Source of the DNA: Flavobacterium sp. HBTb2-11-1
Lineage (GTDB): Bacteria > Bacteroidota > Bacteroidia > Flavobacteriales > Flavobacteriaceae
Length of the DNA stretch: 64,000 nucleotides
Reading direction: 5' to 3'
NCBI RefSeq assembly: GCF_009826975.1
Contig: NZ_WUMO01000001.1
Location: 496,001-560,000 of the forward strand
Position 1 is the first letter of the stretch, and the number at the start of each line of letters is the position of its first letter. Both the position numbers and the translations under genes were made by a program. Below are positions 35,215 to 43,936 of this stretch, in pieces. The notes under the pieces were generated by a model, which was not told the DNA's origin, did not search any database, and saw only the letters and a program-made list of their open reading frames with translations.

Positions 35215-35925
35215 ATGAGTGCGAGTATTGTACAAGAATTATTAGAGAAAACAAAAGATTTTTCGCTTGACGAAACTTTAGTTTTTTTAGCAAAAGAATT
35301 TCCGGGAAAAGTCATTTTTTCGACTTCTTTCGGTCAGGAAGATCAGGTAATTACCGATTTTATTGCAAAAAGTGACACAGATATTAAGGTGTTTACTTTA
35401 GATACAGGAAGATTATTTCAGGAAACGTATGATGTTTTTCATAAAACATTAAAAAAATACAAAAGATCAATTGAAGTTTATTTTCCAGAAGCGGCGTCAG
35501 TTGAAAATCTGCTTCAGACAAAAGGGCCAAACAGCTTTTACGATTCAGTTGAAAACCGAAAAGAATGCTGTTTTATTCGAAAAGTGGTTCCATTGAGAAA
35601 AGCTTTAGCAGGAAATTCAGTTTGGATTACAGGATTAAGAGCAGAACAATCAGAAAACAGACAAGATTTAAGTTTGTTTGAATACGACGGGAACTTCGAA
35701 ATCATCAAATTCAATCCGTTGCTAAAATGGACTTTAGAAGAAGTTGAAACGTATCTTTCAGAAAATAATGTTCCGCAAAATGCTTTACACAAACAAGGTT
35801 TCGTAAGTATCGGATGCGCGCCTTGTACCAGAGCCATTTTTCCAGGAGAAGACATCAGAGCCGGAAGATGGTGGTGGGAATCGAGCCATAAGGAGTGTGG
35901 GTTGCATAGCGCTAAAAAAGAGTAA
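35215..35925 (+). CDS. cysH: Adenylylsulfate/phosphoadenylylsulfate reductase, Fe-S type
   Basis: A 236-residue reductase that converts activated sulfate to sulfite with thioredoxin-type electrons. The PP-loop part includes SFGQEDQVITDF and FTLDTGRLFQETY. The two Cys pairs that bind a [4Fe-4S] cluster are present (KECCFIRK and GCAPCTRA), which marks the APS-reducing type rather than the enterobacterial PAPS type; the C-terminal catalytic Cys is in KECGLH. Absence of an APS kinase gene in this operon agrees with direct APS use. Confidence 0.94.
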   Translation: MSASIVQELLEKTKDFSLDETLVFLAKEFPGKVIFSTSFGQEDQVITDFIAKSDTDIKVFTLDTGRLFQETYDVFHKTLKKYKRSIEVYFPEAASVENLLQTKGPNSFYDSVENRKECCFIRKVVPLRKALAGNSVWITGLRAEQSENRQDLSLFEYDGNFEIIKFNPLLKWTLEEVETYLSENNVPQNALHKQGFVSIGCAPCTRAIFPGEDIRAGRWWWESSHKECGLHSAKKE

Positions 35926-36019
35926 AGACTTTTAGAGGCAAGAAGAAAGAGGCAAGACTTCTGCAGAGAATAGAAAATAGATTATAGAATAAAGAGCGAA
36001 GATTTTTAGATGAGGTGAC

Positions 36020-36060
36020 AACTTTAAACCTGAAACCTAAAACTTGAAACTCACAAAATA
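36020..36060. repeat. Repeated words before cysD
   Basis: ACTTTAAACCTGAAACC, TAAAACTTGAAACTC. The same words recur before cysN (37058-37085) and metF (48312-48380). They end 16 bases before the cysD start. Confidence 0.55.
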
Positions 36061-36075
36061 TCAAACAAAAAAACA

Positions 36076-36975
36076 ATGAGTTCAGTATTAAAAACAAACG
36101 CTTTAGAGAGTGAAGCGATATATATTTTCAGAGAAGTAATTTCACAGTTTGACAAACCGGTTTTACTTTTTTCAGGAGGAAAAGATTCTATTACATTGGT
36201 GCGTTTGGCGCAAAAAGCTTTTTTTCCTGCTAAGATTCCGTTTCCTCTGTTACACGTTGATACGGGACACAATTTTCCTGAAACAATTGCTTTCAGAGAT
36301 AAATTGGTAGAAGAATTAGGTTTAGAGTTGATCGTTCGTAATGTTCAGGATGCTATTGATGAAGGAAAAGTAGTTGAAGAAACTGGAAAATATTCAAGCC
36401 GTAACAGCTTACAGACTACAACACTTTTGGATGCAATTGAAGAATTCAAATTTGATGCTTGTATTGGTGGTGCTCGTCGTGATGAAGAAAAAGCAAGAGC
36501 TAAAGAACGTATTTTCTCAGTTCGTGATGATTTCGGACAATGGGATGAAAAAAATCAAAGACCTGAGTTGTTTGATATTTTAAATGGAAAAATAGAAAAT
36601 GGTCAAAACGTTCGTGTTTTCCCAATTTCAAACTGGACAGAATTAGATGTTTGGAGTTATATCGAAAAAGAAAAAATCGAGATTCCGTCAATCTATTTCT
36701 CACATAAAAGAAAAGTTTTTTTGAGAGACGGTTTAATCTGGTCGCATTCTCCTTTTGTGTACCAAGAAGAAGACGAACAAATCGAAGAAAGAATTGTTCG
36801 CTTCAGAACCGTTGGAGATATGAGTTGTACCGCAGCAGTTGAATCTTACGCAGCAACAATCGAAGAAGTAGTTGGCGAAATCAGATCATCGACCATTTCT
36901 GAAAGAGGAGCCAGAATCGATGACAAACGTTCTGAAGCTGCAATGGAAAAGAGAAAACAGCAAGGATACTTTTAA
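36076..36975 (+). CDS. cysD: Sulfate adenylyltransferase subunit 2
   Basis: A 299-residue ATP sulfurylase catalytic subunit. The PP-loop LLFSGGKDSITLVRLAQKAF, the HVDTGHNFPETI segment and CIGGARRDEEKARAKER are hallmark motifs; the C terminus KRKQQGYF is typical. It makes APS from sulfate and ATP, driven by the GTPase CysN encoded directly downstream. It lies in the middle of the sulfate operon. Confidence 0.97.
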   Translation: MSSVLKTNALESEAIYIFREVISQFDKPVLLFSGGKDSITLVRLAQKAFFPAKIPFPLLHVDTGHNFPETIAFRDKLVEELGLELIVRNVQDAIDEGKVVEETGKYSSRNSLQTTTLLDAIEEFKFDACIGGARRDEEKARAKERIFSVRDDFGQWDEKNQRPELFDILNGKIENGQNVRVFPISNWTELDVWSYIEKEKIEIPSIYFSHKRKVFLRDGLIWSHSPFVYQEEDEQIEERIVRFRTVGDMSCTAAVESYAATIEEVVGEIRSSTISERGARIDDKRSEAAMEKRKQQGYF

Positions 36976-37097
36976 TTCAATTAAAAATTGAGAATTAAAA
37001 ATTAAAAGTTAGAATCAAGAAAACAAAAACATACAGATTATAAGTTTCGAGAGAACATGAAACCTGAAACTTTAAACCTGAAACAACATAAATTAGA

Positions 37098-38342
37098 ATG
37101 GACGTTTTAAAAATAGCAACAGCAGGAAGTGTAGATGACGGGAAAAGTACTTTGATCGGAAGATTATTGTACGATACAAAATCGTTGACAACTGATAAAA
37201 TAGAAGCAATCGAAAAAAGCAGTAAACAAAAAGGATACGATTACCTTGATTTTTCTTTGGCAACTGACGGATTAGTGGCAGAAAGAGAACAAGGAATCAC
37301 GATTGATGTTGCGCATATTTATTTTTCGACTGCAAAGAAAAGTTACATTATTGCCGATACTCCAGGTCACGTAGAATACACTAGAAATATGGTAACAGGA
37401 GCTTCGACTTCTCAAGTTTCTATCATTTTGATCGATGCTAGAAAAGGCGTTATTGAGCAGACGTATCGCCACTTTTTCATCAATAATTTATTGAGAGTTA
37501 AAGAAGTAATCGTTGCCATCAACAAAATGGACTTAGTAGATTACTCAGAAGAGGTTTTCAATAAAATCAAAGCTGATTTTGAGGCTTTAAATGCAAAAAG
37601 TACTTTCAAAGAACAAAACGTAAGTTACATTCCGTTAAGTGCAATCAATGGTGGAAACGTGGTTGACAAATCGGAAAATATGCCTTGGTATGATGGGCAA
37701 ACGGTTTTGGAACATTTAGAAGGATTGCATTCTCATGATGTTTACGAAGCAGGAAAAGCACGTTTTCCAGTTCAGACGGTTATTCGTCCAAAAACAGAAG
37801 AATACCACGATTTCAGAGGTTACGCAGGAAAATTATACGGAAACTCTATTAAAGTTGGAGATGCCGTAACAGTTCTTCCATCGTTAACAGAATCAAAAGT
37901 ATCTAAAATTCACTTTTTCGATAAGCAATTTGATGAAGCTACAGCAGGTTCTTCAATTACAATCGAATTAGAAAATGATATCAATGTAACGAGAGGTGAT
38001 ATGATTGTAAAATCAGATGAGCTTCCAAAAATTGAAAAAGATATTACGACAACAGTTTGCTGGATGGACAGCAAAAAACTCGTTCCAGGAACAAAATACT
38101 TGGTACAACATAATACAAACAGAGTTTTAGCAAAAGTAGAAAGCATTAAAAATACTATTGCAACAGATTATTCAGGAACAACTCCGGCAACACAATTAGC
38201 AATTAACGAAATCGGAGAAGTGAGCATCAAATTAAGCAAACCGTTATATTTTGATCCGTACAACGAAAACAAATCAAACGGAGCTTTCATCTTAATTGAT
38301 ACAGCAACAAACACAACAGCAGGAGTAGGGTTTATTCGATGA
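37098..38342 (+). CDS. cysN: Sulfate adenylyltransferase subunit 1 (GTPase)
   Basis: A 414-residue elongation-factor-like GTPase that couples GTP hydrolysis to APS synthesis by CysD. G1 GSVDDGKST, G3 DTPGH and G4 NKMD are present; beta-barrel domains II and III follow from about residue 230. There is no C-terminal APS kinase (CysC) fusion, which agrees with an APS-type reductase in the same operon. Confidence 0.97.
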   Translation: MDVLKIATAGSVDDGKSTLIGRLLYDTKSLTTDKIEAIEKSSKQKGYDYLDFSLATDGLVAEREQGITIDVAHIYFSTAKKSYIIADTPGHVEYTRNMVTGASTSQVSIILIDARKGVIEQTYRHFFINNLLRVKEVIVAINKMDLVDYSEEVFNKIKADFEALNAKSTFKEQNVSYIPLSAINGGNVVDKSENMPWYDGQTVLEHLEGLHSHDVYEAGKARFPVQTVIRPKTEEYHDFRGYAGKLYGNSIKVGDAVTVLPSLTESKVSKIHFFDKQFDEATAGSSITIELENDINVTRGDMIVKSDELPKIEKDITTTVCWMDSKKLVPGTKYLVQHNTNRVLAKVESIKNTIATDYSGTTPATQLAINEIGEVSIKLSKPLYFDPYNENKSNGAFILIDTATNTTAGVGFIR

Positions 38343-38423
38343 ATTGATCGTAAATGGTTTTGGTTGATAGTTATCTGCCAGCAAACCAACAACCAGCAAC
38401 TGACAACCAAAAACTAAAAAGAA

Positions 38424-40514
38424 ATGGAAAGTTTTAGAACAGAAATAGAAAATCCGGTAGTTCAGAAGGAGATTATCGAATTAGAAAAAAAGATTCACCT
38501 ATTCCGCGGAGGAAAAATTGATGATGAGCGTTTTCGTAGTCTTCGTTTAGCTCGTGGAATCTACGGTCAGCGTCAGGAAGGTGTTCAGATGATTCGTATC
38601 AAATTGCCTTATGGTAAAGTAACCAGCGAGCAGTTGAGAAGAATTACTGAAGTATCTGATAAATATTCTACAGGACGTTTGCATATTACAACACGTCAGG
38701 ATATTCAGATTCACTATGTGAGCTTGGATAGAACGCCTGAACTTTGGTCAGAATTAGCAAAAGATGATATCACTCTGCGTGAAGCGTGTGGTAACACAGT
38801 TAGAAATATTACAGGAAGTGAATTGGCAGGAGTTGACGTAAACGAACCATTTGACGTTACGCCTTATGCACACGGAATGTTCCAATACTTATTAAGAAAT
38901 CCAATCTGTCAGGAAATGGGACGTAAATTCAAAATTGCGTTCTCTTCTTCAGACGAAGATACGGCTTTGAGTTATTTGCACGATTTAGGATTTATTCCGA
39001 AAATCAAAGACGGACAAAAAGGTTTCAAAATCATGTTTGGTGGAGGTTTAGGATCTCAGCCAGCGCATGCAGAATTACTTTCAGAGTTTGTTCCGGTTAA
39101 CCAAATTATACCAACAGCAGAAGGAATCATTCGTATTTTTGACAGATATGGAGAACGTGCTAAAAGAATGAAAGCGCGTATGAAATTCTTAATCAAAGAA
39201 ATCGGGAAAGATGCCTTTTTGGAATTGGTTGAAAATGAGAAAAAAGCGATTGCTTTTGAAACATATGAAATCGACACCACTGCTTTTGAAGGGCCAATTG
39301 CTGAACCAGTTTTAGAAGTTCCGCAAGTTACAATTGAAGATAAAGAAGCGTATGAAGCTTGGAAAAAATCGAATGTAATTAAGCAAAAGCAAGAAGGTTA
39401 TTATGCTATTGGAATCAAAGTTTTATTAGGGGATTTTTATACCGATAAAGCAAGATTATTAGCCGATTTAATTAAAAATTACGCAGCAAACGAATTACGT
39501 TTTTCATTGCGTCAAAATATTGTAATACGTCACGTAAAAGAAGAGAATCTTCCTTTCTTTTATCAAGAATTAGCCAAACTTGACTTTGTTCATTTAGGAT
39601 ATAATTCAGTTGGAGATATTACGGCATGTCCGGGTACTGATACTTGCAACTTGGGGATTGCAAGTAGTACCGGTATTGCAGAAGAATTAGAAAGAGTTTT
39701 AAAAACAGAATATCCACAGTATTTAAACAACCGCGAAATTGAAATTAAAATTTCGGGCTGTATGAATGCGTGCGGGCAGCATAATATGTCTGCAATTGGA
39801 TTCCAAGGAATGTCTATCAACTCAGGAAAATTAGTAGCTCCGGCTTTACAAGTTTTGTTAGGAGGAGGAAGATTAGGAAACGGAGAAGGACGTTTTGCTG
39901 ATAAAGTAATCAAAATTCCTAGCCGTAGAGGGCCAGAAGCATTACGCACTATTTTAAATGATTTTGATGCTAATGGAAATGGAGAAAAATTCCTGAATTA
40001 TTACGATTCAAAAGGAGAAAAATACTTCTACGAAATTTTAAAACCATTATCTGATGTTACCAATTTAACGGAAGCTGATTTTGTAGATTGGGGTAACGCG
40101 GACAATTACGTAAAAGCAGTTGGAGTTGGAGAATGTGCCGGAGTTGTGATCGATTTAGTAGCTACATTATTGTTTGAAGCTAAAGAAAAATTGATTTTGG
40201 CTCAGGAATCTTTCGATGAGAAAAAATGGTCAGATGCGATTTACCATGCTTACGCCGGATTTGTAAACGGTGCAAAAGCTTTACTATTGGCAGAAAACCA
40301 AAAAACAAATAATCACGCAGGAATCGTGGATTTGTTTGATACTGTTTTTATTGATACCAATAAAATCGAATTAAACTCAACTTTTAAAGACTTGGTTTAC
40401 CAAATTAATAAAAACGAACCATCTGAAGCTTTCGCTAAAGATTACATTGCTCAGGCAGTAGTTTTCTTTGATAAAATCGAAACTTTCAGAGCACAGGAAT
40501 TAGCAAATGCATAA
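38424..40514 (+). CDS. Siroheme sulfite/nitrite reductase with C-terminal HEPN-like domain
   Basis: A 696-residue fusion. Residues about 30-560 are a complete ferredoxin-type sulfite/nitrite reductase: LHITTRQDIQIHYV and LRFSLRQNIVIRHV half-domain motifs, and the siroheme-[4Fe-4S] ligands in CPGTDTC and CMNAC. The last 110 residues (LFEAKEKLILAQESFDEKKWSDAIYHAYAGFVNGAKALLL) form a helical domain of HEPN type. In the sulfate operon the role is reduction of sulfite to sulfide. It overlaps cobA by eight bases. The function of the HEPN-like part is not known to me. Confidence 0.93.
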   Translation: MESFRTEIENPVVQKEIIELEKKIHLFRGGKIDDERFRSLRLARGIYGQRQEGVQMIRIKLPYGKVTSEQLRRITEVSDKYSTGRLHITTRQDIQIHYVSLDRTPELWSELAKDDITLREACGNTVRNITGSELAGVDVNEPFDVTPYAHGMFQYLLRNPICQEMGRKFKIAFSSSDEDTALSYLHDLGFIPKIKDGQKGFKIMFGGGLGSQPAHAELLSEFVPVNQIIPTAEGIIRIFDRYGERAKRMKARMKFLIKEIGKDAFLELVENEKKAIAFETYEIDTTAFEGPIAEPVLEVPQVTIEDKEAYEAWKKSNVIKQKQEGYYAIGIKVLLGDFYTDKARLLADLIKNYAANELRFSLRQNIVIRHVKEENLPFFYQELAKLDFVHLGYNSVGDITACPGTDTCNLGIASSTGIAEELERVLKTEYPQYLNNREIEIKISGCMNACGQHNMSAIGFQGMSINSGKLVAPALQVLLGGGRLGNGEGRFADKVIKIPSRRGPEALRTILNDFDANGNGEKFLNYYDSKGEKYFYEILKPLSDVTNLTEADFVDWGNADNYVKAVGVGECAGVVIDLVATLLFEAKEKLILAQESFDEKKWSDAIYHAYAGFVNGAKALLLAENQKTNNHAGIVDLFDTVFIDTNKIELNSTFKDLVYQINKNEPSEAFAKDYIAQAVVFFDKIETFRAQELANA

Positions 40515-41280
40515 TATAAAACCCAAAATAACTTTAGTCGGTGCAGGTCCGGGCGATCCCGATTTACTTACGCTGAAAGCTGTAAAGGCATTGGCTGAAG
40601 CTAATGTGGTTTTATATGACGCTTTGGCCAACGAAGAAATTCTGGATTATGCACCTAAAAATGCCATTAGAATTTTTGTTGGAAAAAGAATTGGAAATCA
40701 TGCTTACACGCAGGATCAAATCAATCAGCTGATTGTAGATAATGCATTGACATACGGAAACGTGGTGAGATTAAAAGGCGGAGATCCATTTATTTTCGGA
40801 AGAGGAGGCGAGGAAGTTGATTTTGCAGAAAGCTTCGGAATAGAAACAATCGTAGTTCCAGGAATTTCATCAGTAGTTGCGGTGCCTGCAAGTCAGGGAA
40901 TTTCGATTACAAAAAGAGGAGTTTCAGAAAGCTTTTGGGTAATTACGGGAACAACTTCTGATAGAAAATTATCATCAGATGTAGCTTTAGCAGCACAATC
41001 CTCTGCCACAGTAGTGATTTTGATGGGAATGCACAAATTGTCTCAAATTATCGATTTGTTTCAAAAAGAAGATAAAGGAAACTTACCCGTTGCAATCATC
41101 CAAAACGGAACAACAGCAGAAGAAAAAGTTGGCGTAGGCACAGTCGATTCGATTTTAGAAGTTGTAAAACAAAAAGAATTAGGTTCGCCAGCGATTATTG
41201 TTTTAGGCGAAGTTGTCCGAGAAAGCAACAAATTAAAAGGCTTTTACGAAGAATTTCTATCAAAAGAAACCATTCGTTAA
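40507..41280 (+). CDS. cobA: Uroporphyrinogen-III C-methyltransferase
   Basis: A 257-residue SAM-dependent enzyme that makes precorrin-2 for siroheme. VGAGPGDPDLLTLKA at the N terminus and LKGGDPFIFGRGGEE are the family signatures. It is a stand-alone SUMT domain; the dehydrogenase/chelatase part is a separate gene at 41390. The start overlaps the end of the sulfite reductase gene, consistent with coupled synthesis of enzyme and cofactor. Confidence 0.96.
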   Translation: MHNIKPKITLVGAGPGDPDLLTLKAVKALAEANVVLYDALANEEILDYAPKNAIRIFVGKRIGNHAYTQDQINQLIVDNALTYGNVVRLKGGDPFIFGRGGEEVDFAESFGIETIVVPGISSVVAVPASQGISITKRGVSESFWVITGTTSDRKLSSDVALAAQSSATVVILMGMHKLSQIIDLFQKEDKGNLPVAIIQNGTTAEEKVGVGTVDSILEVVKQKELGSPAIIVLGEVVRESNKLKGFYEEFLSKETIR

Positions 41281-41286
41281 AATTGC

Positions 41287-41377
41287 ATGTTCCTCAGGAA
41301 CATTTGATTGACAACCGATTTTGTAGCGTCAGGTTTTAACCCGAAGTTTGCATTATTAATTGTTCCGTTAGGAACAA
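41287..41377. repeat. Pair of REP-like palindromes before the precorrin-2 dehydrogenase gene
   Basis: ATGTTCC-TCA-GGAACAT (41287-41303) and TTGTTCC-GTTA-GGAACAA (41360-41377). Both are of the GTTCC/GGAAC type and are separated by a spacer with GTCAGGTTTTAACCCG. No gene is present. Confidence 0.65.
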
Positions 41378-41389
41378 CATATTGGTAAC

Positions 41390-41971
41390 ATGGAACAAAA
41401 CGAATTATATCCAATATTTCTAAAGCTTCACAATTTAAATGTATTGATTGTTGGCGGAGGAAATGTAGGTCTGGAAAAGCTTTCTTTCTTGCTCAAGTCA
41501 AGTCCGAATGCAAATGTTGAGGTAGTGGCAAAAGAATTTCATTTAGAAATAAAAATTCTGGCCGAAAAACATCCTTCGATAACATTAACAAGATCGAAGT
41601 TCAGAAAGAGAATGCTCAAAAAACGTCACGTGGTAATTGCCTGTACAGACGATTTGAAAGTAAATAAAAAGGTTTACGATTTAGCGAGAAAACGTTATTT
41701 GATTTGCAATATCGCCGATACACCAGATTTATGTGATTATTATCTAGGTGGAATTGTAACGAAAGGAAATGTCAAAATTGCCATTTCAACAAACGGAAAA
41801 TCGCCGACAACAGCAAAAAGATTGCGTGAGTTTTTCGAGGAAGTGATTCCTGAAGATATCAATCAAATGGTTGAGAACCTGAATGAATACCGAAAAACGC
41901 TTAAAGGCAATTTTGAAGAAAAGGTTAAAAGAATGAATGAGATAACCTCTTCATTAAAAAATAGAGAGTAA
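41390..41971 (+). CDS. Precorrin-2 dehydrogenase / sirohydrochlorin ferrochelatase (CysG N-terminal type)
   Basis: A 193-residue enzyme completing siroheme synthesis: oxidation of precorrin-2 and iron insertion. The NAD-binding loop VLIVGGGNVGLEKL, VIACTDDLKVN and the helical-domain signature STNGKSPTTAKRLREF match Met8p/CysG-N. Length is normal for the stand-alone form. It supplies the cofactor for the sulfite reductase encoded upstream. Confidence 0.94.
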   Translation: MEQNELYPIFLKLHNLNVLIVGGGNVGLEKLSFLLKSSPNANVEVVAKEFHLEIKILAEKHPSITLTRSKFRKRMLKKRHVVIACTDDLKVNKKVYDLARKRYLICNIADTPDLCDYYLGGIVTKGNVKIAISTNGKSPTTAKRLREFFEEVIPEDINQMVENLNEYRKTLKGNFEEKVKRMNEITSSLKNRE

Positions 41972-42067
41972 AAAGTTTCGGAAAGAAATTAATGATAAAA
42001 ATCATTGAAAGTACAAGGATTTATTCGTTTCTTTGCGTTATTAAGAATGATTATAAACAACAACATA

Positions 42068-43120
42068 ATGATTAAAACAGATATACTTATAATTGGAGCA
42101 GGACCAACAGGTTTATTTGCCGTTTTTGAGGCAGGATTGTTAAAATTAAAATGCCACATTTTAGATGCGCTTCCACAAGCAGGAGGGCAACTATCAGAGT
42201 TATATCCAAAAAAGCCAATTTATGATATTCCTGGATTCCCAGAAGTTTTAGCAGGAGACTTAATCGACGGATTAATGGAGCAAATCAAACAATTTGAGCC
42301 AGGCTTTACTTTAGGAGAACGAGCAGAAACAATCGACAAGCAAGAAGACGGAACGTTCATTGTAACATCAAACAAAGGAACTAAATTCCATGCGCCAGTT
42401 ATCGCAATCGCTGGAGGTCTAGGAAGCTTCGAGCCTCGTAAGCCACTTATCGAAGATATCGAGTTTTATGAAGATAAAGGAGTAAAATACTTCATCAAAA
42501 ATCCTGAGAAATTCAGAGATAAAAGAGTTGTAATTGCAGGAGGAGGAGATTCAGCATTAGATTGGAGTATCTTCTTAGCAAACGTAGCTTCAGAAGTAAC
42601 TTTGATCCACAGAAGAAACGAATTTAGAGGCGCTTTAGATTCTGTAGAAAAAGTACAGGAATTAAAATCAGCTGGAAAAATCAAATTAATTACTCCGGCA
42701 GAAGTAGTTGGAATCAACGGTGCAGAGCACGTAGAATCTTTGGATATCGAAGAAAACGGAGCACACCGTAAAATCGAAACGGATTATTTTATTCCACTTT
42801 TCGGATTAACGCCAAAATTAGGTCCAATCGGAGACTGGGGATTAGAAATCGAGAAAAATGCTATCAAAGTAAACAATGCACTAGATTACCAAACTAATAT
42901 TCCTGGAATCTTCGCCATTGGAGACGTAAACACATATCCAGGAAAATTAAAGTTAATCCTTTGTGGATTCCACGAAGCAACATTAATGTGCCAGGCCGCT
43001 TACCAAATCATCAACCCAGGTAAAAAATACGTATTGAAATATACAACAGTATCAGGAGTAGACGGTTTTGACGGAACTCGTAAAGAGGCGCCTAAAGCAG
43101 TTGTTAAAGCGATTGTCTAA
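42068..43120 (+). CDS. NAD(P)/FAD-dependent oxidoreductase, ferredoxin-NADP reductase type
   Basis: A 350-residue thioredoxin-reductase-like flavoprotein. The ATG at 42068 places the FAD motif IIGAGPTGLFAVFEAG at residue 7; upstream in-frame starts would add residues with no homology. The NAD(P) motif AGGGDSALDWSIFLA is present, and there is no CxxC redox pair, so it fits ferredoxin (flavodoxin)-NADP reductase of the YumC type rather than thioredoxin reductase. At the end of the sulfate operon it probably supplies reductant for sulfite reductase, which is inference. Confidence 0.9.
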   Translation: MIKTDILIIGAGPTGLFAVFEAGLLKLKCHILDALPQAGGQLSELYPKKPIYDIPGFPEVLAGDLIDGLMEQIKQFEPGFTLGERAETIDKQEDGTFIVTSNKGTKFHAPVIAIAGGLGSFEPRKPLIEDIEFYEDKGVKYFIKNPEKFRDKRVVIAGGGDSALDWSIFLANVASEVTLIHRRNEFRGALDSVEKVQELKSAGKIKLITPAEVVGINGAEHVESLDIEENGAHRKIETDYFIPLFGLTPKLGPIGDWGLEIEKNAIKVNNALDYQTNIPGIFAIGDVNTYPGKLKLILCGFHEATLMCQAAYQIINPGKKYVLKYTTVSGVDGFDGTRKEAPKAVVKAIV

Positions 43121-43211
43121 GTTGCTGAGATGCTAAGTTTCTAAGCTAGTAAGATTTTATATAGAAAGCCTAAACTTTTAAAAGTTTGGGCTTTTTTATT
43201 GACCATGAAGA

Positions 43212-43304
43212 ATCCCAGAGGGATGGAAATATTGGTAGAAAAGAAATCATTCGTTTGTAAAAAGAGCTCCATCGGAGCGAGATATATCTCGCTCCGATGG
43301 AGCT
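43212..43304. repeat. REP-like palindromes (ATCCCAGAGGGAT and a 40-bp perfect palindrome)
   Basis: ATCCC-AGA-GGGAT at 43212-43224, then a perfect 40-bp palindrome at 43265-43304 (AGCTCCATCGGAGCGAGATA and its complement). A short open frame crosses this region but consists only of repeat sequence and is not counted as a gene. Confidence 0.75.
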
Positions 43305-43435
43305 TTTGTTTGTCGGGTTATTGTTTTTCTATAAATATTATGCTCCGCTGTAGCCAGATTGTTGGTGGTGGATTCCAAAAAGAAAAAGCTTAGAACCTTA
43401 GCGACTTAGTCCCTCAGAACCTCAGAAAAAAAACA

Positions 43436-43467
43436 TTTGCAAATCGAATTGCCATTTCATACCTTTG
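43436..43467 (+). promoter_or_regulatory. Promoter of the metH SAM-I riboswitch
   Basis: TTTG at 43436-43439, 20 bases, then TACCTTTG at 43460-43467, close to consensus. Confidence 0.65.
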
Positions 43468-43490
43468 CACTGTTCTTAAAATTATTGTTA

Positions 43491-43602
43491 GTTATCACGA
43501 AAGGCGGAGGGACAGACCCAATGAAACCTTAGCAACCCTTTATCATAAAGAAGGTGCTAAATTCTACTTTTTACTAATTTTCCAGTATTAAAGATAGATA
43601 AC
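43491..43602 (+). ncRNA. SAM-I (S-box) riboswitch upstream of metH
   Basis: P1 closes with GTTATC (43491-43496) and GATAAC (43597-43602). The core GGCGGAGGGACAGACCCAAT, GAAACCTTAGCAACCC, P3 CTTTAT-ATAAAG, AAGGTGCTAAATTC and AAAGATAGATAAC are in the right order. The distance to the metH start is 334 bases, with other repeated elements in between and no T-run terminator directly after P1. Confidence 0.92.
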
Positions 43603-43672
43603 ACAAATACATACAGTATTTCTCAAAACTTTTCCAGACAACATACAAATAATTTACTGAAAGCAATTTTGG

Positions 43673-43803
43673 TAAGGAGCGAATCATTGGCGCATTTTTG
43701 CAGTCAATAGTTCCCGCTTTTCGTTGCAATCTTTTGATTTTTTAAAGAAAAAAATCAAAAGGATTTCCACTTCAATCGGGGCTAATTAGCCAGCAATAGT
43801 GCA
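43673..43803. other. Structured repeat-like element in the metH leader
   Basis: A closing helix CCCG (43713-43716) / CGGG (43777-43780) surrounds a long hairpin (43728-43743 with 43749-43765: AATCTTTTGATTTTTT and its complement with one bulged G). Outer parts include TTGGCGC and GGGGCTAATTAGCC. From memory such elements recur between genes of flavobacteria; I cannot confirm that here. Could be a mobile repeat or a structured RNA. Confidence 0.45.
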
Positions 43804-43836
43804 CTTTTGGAATTAATGTAAAAAAAATATCGAAGG

Positions 43837-43872
43837 TTAAACCCGACAGGTTTTAAAACCTGTCGGGTTTAA
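43837..43872. repeat. Perfect 36-bp palindrome with TTTTAAAA centre
   Basis: TTAAACCCGACAGGTTTT and its exact complement. Related in design to palindromes at 45534 and 49442. Confidence 0.8.
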
Positions 43873-43936
43873 ATAGAGCTTTCAAAATTAAAAATAAAAA
43901 AAGCTTGGCGCCTTAGCGTCTTTGCGGCAAAACAAC

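Noticed and set aside
43199..43393. Open frame of 64 codons
   Set aside because: It consists of REP-like palindromes including a perfect 40-bp one; the reading frame is a by-product of the repeat.
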